56,952 bases of DNA, from the NCBI GenBank assembly GCA_034716895.1, contig JAYEKW010000245.1, positions 1 to 56,952 on the forward strand. The letters are read 5' to 3'. This document shows, in pieces, positions 17,001 through 24,194 of this stretch. Source of the DNA: Candidatus Neomarinimicrobiota bacterium. Lineage in GTDB: Bacteria; Fidelibacterota; UBA8477; JABMPR01. Position 1 is the stretch's first letter. Each line of letters starts with the position of its first letter. A program made the translations under genes and the position numbers. The notes under the pieces were generated by a model that was not told the origin of the DNA, ran no database searches, and saw only the letters and a list, made by a program, of their open reading frames with translations.

Positions 17001-18565
17001 AAGATCTTCGCGTAGATGGATTAATGGACGGTGCAGTTGTTCCTTCAAAATACATCTTTCGCGCAGATGATTCTGCAGTGACTGAATTTCATTGTTCTTT
17101 GAATGCCTATAACGTTGATTTTAAATCAACAGTAGAGGTCTTCTATAAGAATTATGGAACTGCCTATGTAGATACCATGCGATTTGTTGACTGTGTGGTT
17201 TCGGATATTGGCAAGGAGTTAATATACTTGAATACTGTAGGACAGGCTGATTATGTGGAGCTTACCAACAGCACGTTCCATAATATTGGTCGTGAGATTA
17301 TTTACCTCAAGAATATGAACCCCCAGATCGTTGTTGACCACATAACCATCGACTCTTGTGGTTATGGCTATGGTACTGAAGGTGATAAATTCGGTGCTTT
17401 CCGGATCGAAAATACAACGAATGTCAGTTTTACCAACTCGATCATCAATGATATGCCAAATACTATCTATGATTATGCCATGAGAATTTCCGGCGAGAAC
17501 TCAATCATTGATAATATTCTAATGAATAATGTGTCCATGAATATCCAGAATAGAGATGGTGCGACGATCGGATCCAATGTCTTCTGGTATGATCCCATGT
17601 TCGCCAACGAAACAGACCATGACTATAATTTGGCTGACGCTTCCGTGGCTTACCACTTAGCCGATGATGGATCAGCTGCTATTGGTGATCTGAAATGGGC
17701 CACATCAGTAAATGTAACACCGTACAACGCACTCAATCTTGATGTTATTGGTGAAGGACTTGTTATGGTAGTTCCTGAACCCATGGCCAAATTCTATGTG
17801 CCTGGTACTTCAGTAACAGCTTCAGCTGCTCCAGATTCATTGGCACAGTTTGATGGTTGGAGTGGTGATGTTGTCTCTCCTGATGCAGCGATTACTTTCA
17901 CAATGGATGCTGACAAATCAATCACAGCAACCTTCAGTGTACCTACCTATACGCTTAACCTGAATGTGAAGATGCAGTATCAAATCCATATTGGGACCTT
18001 CAACCCAGCAACCGATTCACTAGATGTAGCTGGATCATTTAATAACTGGGGTGCCGATGGGACCTGGTTGTATGATGTTGATGGCGATACGGTCTGGTCA
18101 GTTGCCATGGTATTTCCAGCCCTTTCACCAGACCTGAATTTTGAGTATAAATTCAGAATCAATGCCAGTTGGGATGATGCTACAGCTGAGTTCCCATATG
18201 GTGGACCAGCTCGTGTTCTGAATCTCACCAGTGATACTACTATCACGGTATGGTATAATGATCTGGATATGACTACTTCCGTGGATGAACATTTCATGCC
18301 TGAAGTTTATAGCCTATCTCAGAATTTCCCCAACCCCTTCAATCCTAGTACCACTATCTCCTTCGATCTCATCGAAACAGCGGATACTAGATTGATTCTT
18401 TATGATATGCGGGGTCGAGAAGTTGAACACCTTGTGAATCAGAACATGGCTCCAGGGCGCTATACTGTCACCTTTAATGGTGCTGCCCATGCCAGTGGCG
18501 TTTATTTCTATCGCTTGACGAGTGGCACATTCTCAGATGTTAAGAAGTTGATGCTTATAAAATAA
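14015..18565 (+). CDS. giant secreted multi-domain protein: three beta-helices, InlB-type repeats, CBM48-like and T9SS domains
   Basis: A 1516-residue protein with a signal peptide (cleavage after L-Q-A). Domains in order: beta-helix 1 (about 20-335), beta-helix 2 (336-655, nearly identical to helix 1), three divergent InlB B-type repeats (about 660-895; pattern G-x-G-S-V ... F-x-G-W-x-G-D ... A-x-F), beta-helix 3 (896-1230), a fourth InlB-type repeat (1235-1305), a CBM48/AMPK-like domain (about 1310-1415: V-A-G-S-F-N-N-W), and a type IX C-terminal domain (1425-1516; N-F-P-N-P-F-N-P-S-T-T). Each helix ends with D-P-x-F ... I-G-D-x-x-W-A. The role is probably multivalent glycan binding at the surface. 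No catalytic residues were recognised. Confidence 0.75.
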   Translation: MKRLLLAICLVTLAFGTLQATVIPVENTVNNSLSDAIAAATAGDIIELITDGDYLSTSQIVIDKDLTIRGLETLANKPVLKYIGTSTGAYMFKGVGSSHIEFHNLELDGDGTAEGGAALAKYAFRLDNGDPTMTMDLFMDNCHVHDFNEKFIKPYGNTGLDSLVITNTVFHDGAREGIVLYSGSTSDPAVVFAYAEISNCTFYAIEREAIKGDTYVDGVVRIDRITAYDCGSTQNKPMIYFRDMTDVIVTNSIFANNTNPDAGEEFAEFDSDLSLFNHNCVWDIVNSDVSAATVSDTIHTDPQFTDAANGDFSIPEASVLYFFADDGGAIGDSRWAPVIEATVIQISNAAPNALADAISAAAEGDIIELISDGVYTNDSQIVLDQDITIRGSSNIPNRPVVKYNGTSTGAYMFKGVGSPHLVIKNLELDGDGTAEGGAALAKYAFRLDNGDPTMTMDLFMDNCHVHDFNEKFIKPYGNTGLDSLVITNTVFHDGAREGIVLYSGSTSDPAVVFAYAEISNCTFYAIEREAIKGDTYVDGVVRIDRITAYDCGSTQNKPMIYFRDMTDVIVTNSIFANNTNPDAGEEFAEFDSDLSLFNHNCVWDIVNSDVSAATVSDTIHTDPQFTDAANGDFSIPEASVLYFFADDGGAIGDSRWAPPIGLYALNVFTDGLGSVALDPPGGVYTENTVVTLTATPDDYYAFEGWSPNVPAFPPSNPVVSITVTETMDITAYFVPTITEYFIEISSIGLGHVDATHTPQFPVDGYYEGDNLALVAVPDTTTWEFAYWVNAAMDSIDVGDIDYTIDADTSFIAYFRSTIDQVTLTTSFTGMGSIAISPTPVAGFTSYDTGTEITLNAIAPLGWEFTGWTGDLTSTDNPLVFTINADMALAASFAEISHPDGVLAVDLSWEILDAVEYAANNSQVTTLLLTSVGPYVPSEDLRVNGKMPPITLRNHLNIYGADTLAMRPLIQGYTSSTGGTSSEGFFRFRDGGSLTLKDLRVDGLMDGAVVPSKYIFRADDSAVTEFHCSLNAYNVDFKSTVEVFYKNYGTAYVDTMRFVDCVVSDIGKELIYLNTVGQADYVELTNSTFHNIGREIIYLKNMNPQIVVDHITIDSCGYGYGTEGDKFGAFRIENTTNVSFTNSIINDMPNTIYDYAMRISGENSIIDNILMNNVSMNIQNRDGATIGSNVFWYDPMFANETDHDYNLADASVAYHLADDGSAAIGDLKWATSVNVTPYNALNLDVIGEGLVMVVPEPMAKFYVPGTSVTASAAPDSLAQFDGWSGDVVSPDAAITFTMDADKSITATFSVPTYTLNLNVKMQYQIHIGTFNPATDSLDVAGSFNNWGADGTWLYDVDGDTVWSVAMVFPALSPDLNFEYKFRINASWDDATAEFPYGGPARVLNLTSDTTITVWYNDLDMTTSVDEHFMPEVYSLSQNFPNPFNPSTTISFDLIETADTRLILYDMRGREVEHLVNQNMAPGRYTVTFNGAAHASGVYFYRLTSGTFSDVKKLMLIK
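14333..14952 (+). repeat. perfect 620-bp direct repeat, copy 1 (coding)
   Basis: Compared base by base, 14333-14952 equals 15296-15915 with no differences; the offset is 963 bases (321 codons). After one C/T difference (14953 versus 15916) identity runs on for 56 bases. It encodes residues 107-313 of the large beta-helix protein. Flanking sequence on both sides differs clearly between the two copies. Confidence 0.97.
15296..15915 (+). repeat. perfect 620-bp direct repeat, copy 2 (coding)
   Basis: Second copy, encoding residues 428-634 of the same protein. Homology at the protein level extends beyond the identical block on both sides. Confidence 0.97.
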
Positions 18566-18569
18566 GTTA

Positions 18570-18605
18570 GTGACCATCCTGCGGGGTGCCTGGTCACCCC
18601 GCAGG
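18570..18605 (+). promoter_or_regulatory. two competing hairpins covering the PL6 ribosome binding site
   Basis: CCTGCGGGGTG (18578-18588) and CACCCCGCAGG (18595-18605) form a perfect 11-bp GC-rich stem with a 6-base loop. GTGACCA (18570-18576) can instead pair with TGGTCAC (18591-18597), which shares three bases with the first stem, so the two exclude each other. The only good ribosome binding site for the PL6 gene, AGGG at 18603-18606, eight bases before ATG 18614, lies in the 3' arm. The structure may act as a terminator, an mRNA stabiliser or a translational gate. Confidence 0.6.
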
Positions 18606-18613
18606 GCTTATTT

Positions 18614-21328
18614 ATGAAAATACTGATCTATATATTATCCTTTTTAAGTGCGGTTCAACTACTGGCAGACAATACGCTGGTCTATACAGCGCTTGAAATT
18701 CATAATATCATGGATGAATTGCTTCCAGGTGATACTCTGACCCTGAATAATGGGGTTTGGAATGATCAACGGATCTCTATTCACGCAGAGGGAAGCGCAA
18801 CAGAACCAATTGTGTTAATTGCAGAAACTCCCGGCCAGGTGATCTTGACCGGGTTTTCTACACTCGCTATTTCTGGTTCGTGGATTGAAGTAAACGGACT
18901 TAATTTTAGAGATGGTTATTCTACCGGATCTGGCGTTATTGAATTTCGACGGTATGGTGACAGGGCTAATTATTGTCGTGTAACCAATACCACCATATTC
19001 AATTTTAACCCATCTAGTAACACAGCGAATTATAAATGGGTTTCCATGTATGGTCAACACAATCAGGTGGATCATTGTTATTTCGCTGGAAAATCTCATG
19101 ATGGGGCTACTTTTGTGGTCTGGCTGACAGAACCACAGGATCGTGAGAATCAGCATATCATCGAGTACAACCATTTTGGCTATCGACCACCCCTGGGTTT
19201 TAACGGTGGCGAGACTATTAGGATCGGGACCAGCACGCACTCAATGTCGAATTCTCAAACTATTGTCAGACATAACTTATTTCAACAATGCAATGGTGAG
19301 ATCGAGATTATTTCCAACAAGTCCTGCGAAAATATTTTTTTCAGTAACACCTTTCGAGACAATGAAGGTTGTCTCACCCTCAGACACGGAAACCGCTGTC
19401 GCATCGAGGGAAATTTCTTTTTTGGCGCTGGCAATACTGAAGCTGGTGGTGTTCGTATCATTGGAACAGACCACGAAATTGTAAATAATTATTTTGAAGG
19501 GTTACCTGGAACCGGTTATCGATCAGCAATCACATTTGTTATGGGTGTCGTGGACTCACCCTTAAATCGTTACTTCCAGGTTGAAAATACAACAGTAGTC
19601 CACAATACACTGGTGAATTGCTCCCAATCATTTTTAATCGGCTATGGTTCCTCAGATGATCAGACCCTGCCACCCATTAACTGCACCATTGCTAATAATG
19701 CTGTAGATGCCGGGAATTATGATGTCTTTCACTTTGGTGCTTCAGAAGGAAACCCTCAGGGGTTTTCATATTCACAAAATATGGTTATGGGACATGCTTT
19801 AGGTGTGACGGATACCAGTGCTGGAATTATTTGGCTTGATCCTGAGTTGAGCCTTTCAGAAGATGATCTATATCGACCCGCCAATATCAGTCCTTTGCTG
19901 GGTGCCGCCTCTGAGTTGAACATCGTCATGACCACCGATATGGATGGTCAGCTTCGAACTGCATCTACCGATATTGGGGCAGATCAAGTATCGTTTGATC
20001 CTATTGTTTATAGACCCCTGTCGGAAACGGATGTTGGTCCGAGCTGGATTTCAGTTCCAAGTGGTAACCAATTCGTTGAAGCTGGTATGAACACATTGCT
20101 AGATGCAGTTGAAACGGCAATACCAGGTGATACTTTATTTCTTGTTGGGGTGGACTACCAGCTTTCTGAACCCATTGTGATAGACAAAGAGGTTTTGATA
20201 CTCCCGGGATCTGACTTAGAGCTAACCCCAGTTATCAGCTTAGCCAGTGACGTATTATCCATGTCAACGCTCTTTGACATTCAAGGGAATGGTGAGCTGA
20301 AAATAACCGGAGTGACCATTGATGGTGGTGGAAATAGTGGAAATATAGCTCAACGTGCATTCCATGCAAATTACAACGATGCAAACCTGCTCTACGCACT
20401 CGATATTCAAAATACAATATTTCAGAATTTTGGGACCACAGGTGACTATGCTTCAGTTCTGGAAGGTTCAGTAGGTAGTTTTGCTGATTCCATCAGTTTT
20501 AAAAACTGCATATTCAAGCATACCAAGGGGACTTTGTTTATCCTGGATAATAATGATGATGATACTGGCTTGTATAGTGTCCAATATCTTCTTTTTGAGG
20601 ATTGTACATTTTGGGATATCCCCCATGGCGTTCTCAGTATTTATGGCGGCGATAGCAATCCGTACTCTGTTGGCCCAGTTGTCCTGATCGATCAATGTAC
20701 GTTCCATGAATGTGGCCTTGATGGTTTACCCGTAATCAATGCACGGGACGTAGATGTTACCACCATCGCAAATAGTATTTTTAGCACTTGTAGTCCCGAT
20801 GCCGCAATCGTTGAACTATATAACTGGTCCCAAATATATAACTGCGATATTTATGAGAGTGGGACGGTTTCCCTTCACTCTACTGCAAGCATTGGAGAGG
20901 GGATGCTCGAAAGTGACCCGCAGTATATGGATGCTACTCAGGGCTTATTCAATTTGATCGAAGGCTCTCTGCTCTATGAAAATAACGGGACAAATGGGAT
21001 TCCCTACGGGGATAGTCAATGGCATGACCCACTTCTCATCGTAGGGGTTGTCGAAAATCAACCTCACATCTTGCAACCTAGCTATAATTATCCAAATCCC
21101 TTTAATGCATTCACAACATTTTATGTGGAATTCACTTCACCTGGTCCTTTGAAATTAGAGATATTTGATCTGGCAGGCAGGCAAGTCGTTGCCAAGGACC
21201 TAGGGGTTTATTCTGCGGGAGGGCATGATATAAATATGAATTTGGAGTATTTGGCTTCGGGTGTATACGTTTGGAAAATAATGCAGGGTAATATTTATCA
21301 CTTGGCAAAAATGACAGTAATTAAATGA
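18614..21328 (+). CDS. two-helix PL6 alginate lyase with T9SS domain
   Basis: A 904-residue protein with a signal peptide (cleavage near L-L-A-D). Residues 20-460 form the catalytic PL6 beta-helix. N197, E229, E231, K236 and R257 reproduce the spacing of the calcium ligands and catalytic Lys/Arg reported for AlyGC (N181, E213, E215, K220, R241), including L-T-L-R-H-G-N around the Arg. Residues about 480-800 form a second beta-helix, as in AlyGC, closing with D-P-Q-Y ... G-D-S-Q-W. The last 85 residues are a type IX C-terminal domain (N-Y-P-N-P-F-N). It cuts alginate by beta-elimination at the cell surface. The gene overlaps the next by ATGA. Its ribosome binding site lies in a hairpin. Confidence 0.93.
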   Translation: MKILIYILSFLSAVQLLADNTLVYTALEIHNIMDELLPGDTLTLNNGVWNDQRISIHAEGSATEPIVLIAETPGQVILTGFSTLAISGSWIEVNGLNFRDGYSTGSGVIEFRRYGDRANYCRVTNTTIFNFNPSSNTANYKWVSMYGQHNQVDHCYFAGKSHDGATFVVWLTEPQDRENQHIIEYNHFGYRPPLGFNGGETIRIGTSTHSMSNSQTIVRHNLFQQCNGEIEIISNKSCENIFFSNTFRDNEGCLTLRHGNRCRIEGNFFFGAGNTEAGGVRIIGTDHEIVNNYFEGLPGTGYRSAITFVMGVVDSPLNRYFQVENTTVVHNTLVNCSQSFLIGYGSSDDQTLPPINCTIANNAVDAGNYDVFHFGASEGNPQGFSYSQNMVMGHALGVTDTSAGIIWLDPELSLSEDDLYRPANISPLLGAASELNIVMTTDMDGQLRTASTDIGADQVSFDPIVYRPLSETDVGPSWISVPSGNQFVEAGMNTLLDAVETAIPGDTLFLVGVDYQLSEPIVIDKEVLILPGSDLELTPVISLASDVLSMSTLFDIQGNGELKITGVTIDGGGNSGNIAQRAFHANYNDANLLYALDIQNTIFQNFGTTGDYASVLEGSVGSFADSISFKNCIFKHTKGTLFILDNNDDDTGLYSVQYLLFEDCTFWDIPHGVLSIYGGDSNPYSVGPVVLIDQCTFHECGLDGLPVINARDVDVTTIANSIFSTCSPDAAIVELYNWSQIYNCDIYESGTVSLHSTASIGEGMLESDPQYMDATQGLFNLIEGSLLYENNGTNGIPYGDSQWHDPLLIVGVVENQPHILQPSYNYPNPFNAFTTFYVEFTSPGPLKLEIFDLAGRQVVAKDLGVYSAGGHDINMNLEYLASGVYVWKIMQGNIYHLAKMTVIK

Positions 21329-22602
21329 GAATTGTTATGAATAGACCCTTGGTAGCGTTAGCTCAGATTTTGTTTCTGGGATTATTACTGACCACATGCT
21401 CAACAACTCAGAGTTTAAAAGTGGAGCTGAGTCACACTGGGATGTTTGAGCTAAGTATCCTGGAAACGAACAAACAGGAGATCTTAAAAGGCAGTCATAT
21501 GCTGATGCCTGCCTATGACCAGTTGAAATTGGATGCTTTGGTCGCCCTGGATCTTGTTGCTCCAAGCGTGATGGATAAGGTATCCATTCCACCCAGCGGC
21601 GATAAGCACGACTACACGAGTATGGGGCCATATTGGTGGCCAAATCCTGATACACCTGATGGTTTACCCTATGTCCGTAAAGATGGTCAGGTCAATCCGG
21701 AGCGAAATAAATACGACAAAGTGTCAGGTTCGGAAATGTCATATGCTGTCAAGGCGTTGGCTCTTATGTATTATTTCAGCGAAGATGAGATTTATGCAAA
21801 ACAAGCAGCCCATCTACTCCGTACCTGGTTTATTTCCCTGGACACACGTATGAATCCCAATCTAAATTATGGTCAATTTGTTCCTGGTCGTTCAGTTGGC
21901 CGTTCAGTTGGTATTATTGAATCTAGAGATTTTGTATTTTTGACAAGTTTTGAGCCATTGTTGCAGTCATCTGAACATTGGACAAAAGCTGACCACCACT
22001 CCTTTGTGACCTGGATGGATGAATTTCGGGTCTGGTTAGTTAAAAGCGACTTAGGCCAGCAGGAGTTTAAGCGTGCCAATAACCACGGTTCCTGGTACGA
22101 TTATCAAGTGCTGGCATTAAGTCATTTTTGCGATAGAACAGAAGAAACAACTATTTTGGCTGAAAGTGTTCTTGAAAGACGGCTGGAACATCAAATTGAG
22201 CCAACGGGTGAACAACTTGAAGAGTTAGCCCGTACAAAATCTTTCAACTACTCTGTGTTCAACATAGAGGCATTAACGCATGTAGCCATTTATACTCAGG
22301 ATTATGGCATTGATCTATATCAGACAAAAGAAGAAAACCCATTATTAGTGCAGGCCATTGATTTTCTTTTGCCCTATATTGTTGGAGATAAACCCTGGCC
22401 ATATAAACAGATATCAAGCATAGCACATTCACAAGAAAAGATGATATTTATCCTTGCTCGTGCGTATGCGCATTACAAAGTCCCTGAATACATGAGTGCA
22501 ATAGAAATTTTAAAAAATAGATTTCCTCAGTCACGTTATAACCTTACCACAAGGCAAGGAAACATCACGACGATAAATCAGGATTTGCTGGGAGAAAAAT
22601 AG
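21325..22602 (+). CDS. PF05426 alginate-lyase-family lipoprotein (PL38/PL5-like)
   Basis: A 425-residue protein. The N-terminus has a lipoprotein signal (L-L-L-T-T-C, Cys25), so it is probably anchored in a membrane facing the periplasm or the surface. Y-W-W-P-N-P and the (alpha/alpha)-barrel-like helices, with N253-H254 (N-N-H-G), R303 and Y309, match the Asn-His-Arg-Tyr catalytic set of PF05426 lyases (AlgL of PL5 has the same order). The opening P-Y-W-W-P-N-P-D-T ... Y-V-R-K-D-G-Q resembles family PL38, whose members act on alginate or glucuronan. It overlaps the PL6 gene by ATGA (an ATG at 21337 is an alternative start) and is followed after two bases by the GntR gene. Its paralogue at 40404 is in the second cluster. 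Confidence 0.85.
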   Translation: MRIVMNRPLVALAQILFLGLLLTTCSTTQSLKVELSHTGMFELSILETNKQEILKGSHMLMPAYDQLKLDALVALDLVAPSVMDKVSIPPSGDKHDYTSMGPYWWPNPDTPDGLPYVRKDGQVNPERNKYDKVSGSEMSYAVKALALMYYFSEDEIYAKQAAHLLRTWFISLDTRMNPNLNYGQFVPGRSVGRSVGIIESRDFVFLTSFEPLLQSSEHWTKADHHSFVTWMDEFRVWLVKSDLGQQEFKRANNHGSWYDYQVLALSHFCDRTEETTILAESVLERRLEHQIEPTGEQLEELARTKSFNYSVFNIEALTHVAIYTQDYGIDLYQTKEENPLLVQAIDFLLPYIVGDKPWPYKQISSIAHSQEKMIFILARAYAHYKVPEYMSAIEILKNRFPQSRYNLTTRQGNITTINQDLLGEK

Positions 22603-22604
22603 GT

Positions 22605-23321
22605 ATGCATACATATTCAAAAGTGGGTAGCACAGAAACCCTTAGCAGCAAAATTCAAAATCAGATTGAGCAATCAATCCTACAGAAGAAATATTTACCT
22701 GGTGATAAGCTACCGACTGAAAAAGAATTGTGCATCATGTTTGGTGTCAGTCGGACCGCACTTCGAGAAGCACTCCAAATGTTGAGTATTCAGGGACTTA
22801 TTAGTATTCGAAAGGGGAGTGGGATCTACGTTACGGAGTACAATTCCGATCACGCTGTTAGACCCATGAGCCGTTACCTGGCAATGAATCTGAATGCTGA
22901 GTTGATCATACAGGTCATTGAAGTTCGAAAAGCATTTGAACCTCAGATTGCCTGGATAGCAGCCAGGAATCGGGATGAGGCAGATGTGAACGGTTTAGAA
23001 ATAAATCTGGAAGAGCTGCAAAAAAGTGATCAATCCAATTCCGAGCGACAAGGTGAGATTGATCAAAGTTTTCATATGCAAATTTGTGAAGCCACCAAGA
23101 ATCCGATTATTCCCCTGCAAATGGAGCCAATATTTCGGTTGATGCCAAGGATTCGAACTATTGTTTATAGTACTGTGGACACAGCCTTAAGTGAAGCAGT
23201 AACATTTCATGAAAAAATATTTGTGGCCATTCGTGATCAGAATTCAGAGGCTGCCCGTGATGCTATGATGGGGCACTTGGCTGTTGCAGAAGAACATTCC
23301 TACAAGATATTGAATCAATAA
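22605..23321 (+). CDS. GntR/FCD-family transcriptional regulator of alginate catabolism
   Basis: A 238-residue protein. Residues 12-80 are a GntR winged helix (L-P-T-E-K-E-L-C-I-M-F-G-V-S-R-T-A-L-R-E-A-L, then G-L-I-S-I-R-K-G-S-G-I-Y-V). Residues 95-235 are the helical FCD ligand domain with the metal-site pattern (D-Q-S-F-H, H-E-K-I, and a final H-L-A-V-A-E-E-H). Related regulators sense uronates or KDG/KDPG-type metabolites and are usually repressors. Its position in the middle of the alginate operon, before the monomer-catabolism genes, and the three GTATGAC-type sites (4542, 4661, 23367) suggest it controls both promoters. The effector is unknown. Confidence 0.9.
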   Translation: MHTYSKVGSTETLSSKIQNQIEQSILQKKYLPGDKLPTEKELCIMFGVSRTALREALQMLSIQGLISIRKGSGIYVTEYNSDHAVRPMSRYLAMNLNAELIIQVIEVRKAFEPQIAWIAARNRDEADVNGLEINLEELQKSDQSNSERQGEIDQSFHMQICEATKNPIIPLQMEPIFRLMPRIRTIVYSTVDTALSEAVTFHEKIFVAIRDQNSEAARDAMMGHLAVAEEHSYKILNQ

Positions 23322-23366
23322 AGAGCGGATGATTAAAACCAACCGCGATCTTACAGGCCAAATTAA

Positions 23367-23383
23367 TTAGTATGACATATTAT
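23367..23383. promoter_or_regulatory. candidate GntR operator and -10 box before the DEH reductase gene
   Basis: GTATGAC at 23370-23376, continuing as ATATT, shares 11 of 15 bases with the two elements before the TonB receptor gene, in opposite orientation. TATTAT at 23378-23383 could be a -10 box. No good -35 is seen, so an internal promoter in this 91-base gap is possible but not secure. Confidence 0.35.
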
Positions 23384-23412
23384 AAAAAGATACAAAACTG
23401 AAAGGGTTGGAC

Positions 23413-24177
23413 ATGAAAATCGATTTAACAGGTAAAACAGCCTTGATTACAGGTAGCATCCAGGGAATTGGATTCGAAACAGCGAAAACACTGGCTTTAG
23501 CAGGTGCAAAGGTAGTGCTCAATAATCATATGGATGCTGATGGTCTCCAAACAAAAGTGGATGAGATCATTGCAGCTGGTGGTGAGGCAAAAGGGGTCAT
23601 CGCAGATTGTTCAAATAAAGCGGATGTCCAAAAATTAATTGATGAAACCGTGGCTTTTGGCGGATCATTAGACATTCTGGTGAACAACGCTGGTGGACTT
23701 ATTAAACGTGTTCCCATAGCAGATTTTGATGAGGGTCATTTTGATACTATCATGAACGTAAATGTCAAAACTGCATTTATGGTTACGTCCTTCGCTATTC
23801 CTCATCTTATTAAAAGTACAGCAGGTCGCATTATTAACTTCTCCAGCCAGGCTGCCCACGATGGTGGTGGGCCTGGTGCCGCAGCCTATGCCGCTTCAAA
23901 GGGTGCTATTTGGACCATGACCAAAGGTGTAATCAAGGAAGTGTCTTCGCATGGTGTGACTGTAAATGCTATATCTCCTGGATTCATTGCTGGTACGGCA
24001 TTTCATAACACCTTTACTGCTCCCGAAGTTCATGAAAAGGTCACTGGGATGGTTCCTCTAGGTCGTTTAGGCGAGCCTGTTGATGTGGCAAATGTCGTAT
24101 TGTTTCTTGCTTCTGGTCTAGGTGCTTATGTCAATGGGCAGAGTATCCAGGTAAATGGTGGTTTATACATGCCCTAA
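23413..24177 (+). CDS. SDR-family DEH reductase (to KDG)
   Basis: A 254-residue short-chain dehydrogenase from ATG 23413, six bases after AAAGGG. It has the Rossmann motif T-G-S-I-Q-G-I-G, the N-N-A-G motif, the catalytic Ser and the Y-A-A-S-K of the active site, and ends in V-N-G-G-L-Y-M-P, an ending shared with reductases of 4-deoxy-L-erythro-5-hexoseulose uronate (DEH) from alginate degraders. Reaction: DEH + NAD(P)H to 2-keto-3-deoxygluconate (KDG). It sits between the regulator and the PL17 lyase that makes the monomer. Cofactor preference cannot be settled by eye. Confidence 0.82.
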   Translation: MKIDLTGKTALITGSIQGIGFETAKTLALAGAKVVLNNHMDADGLQTKVDEIIAAGGEAKGVIADCSNKADVQKLIDETVAFGGSLDILVNNAGGLIKRVPIADFDEGHFDTIMNVNVKTAFMVTSFAIPHLIKSTAGRIINFSSQAAHDGGGPGAAAYAASKGAIWTMTKGVIKEVSSHGVTVNAISPGFIAGTAFHNTFTAPEVHEKVTGMVPLGRLGEPVDVANVVLFLASGLGAYVNGQSIQVNGGLYMP

Positions 24178-24194
24178 TGTGATTTGAGGACCCA

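Noticed and set aside
18815-19240. 141-codon minus-strand frame
   Set aside because: Antisense to the PL6 catalytic domain, whose residues match AlyGC spacing exactly.
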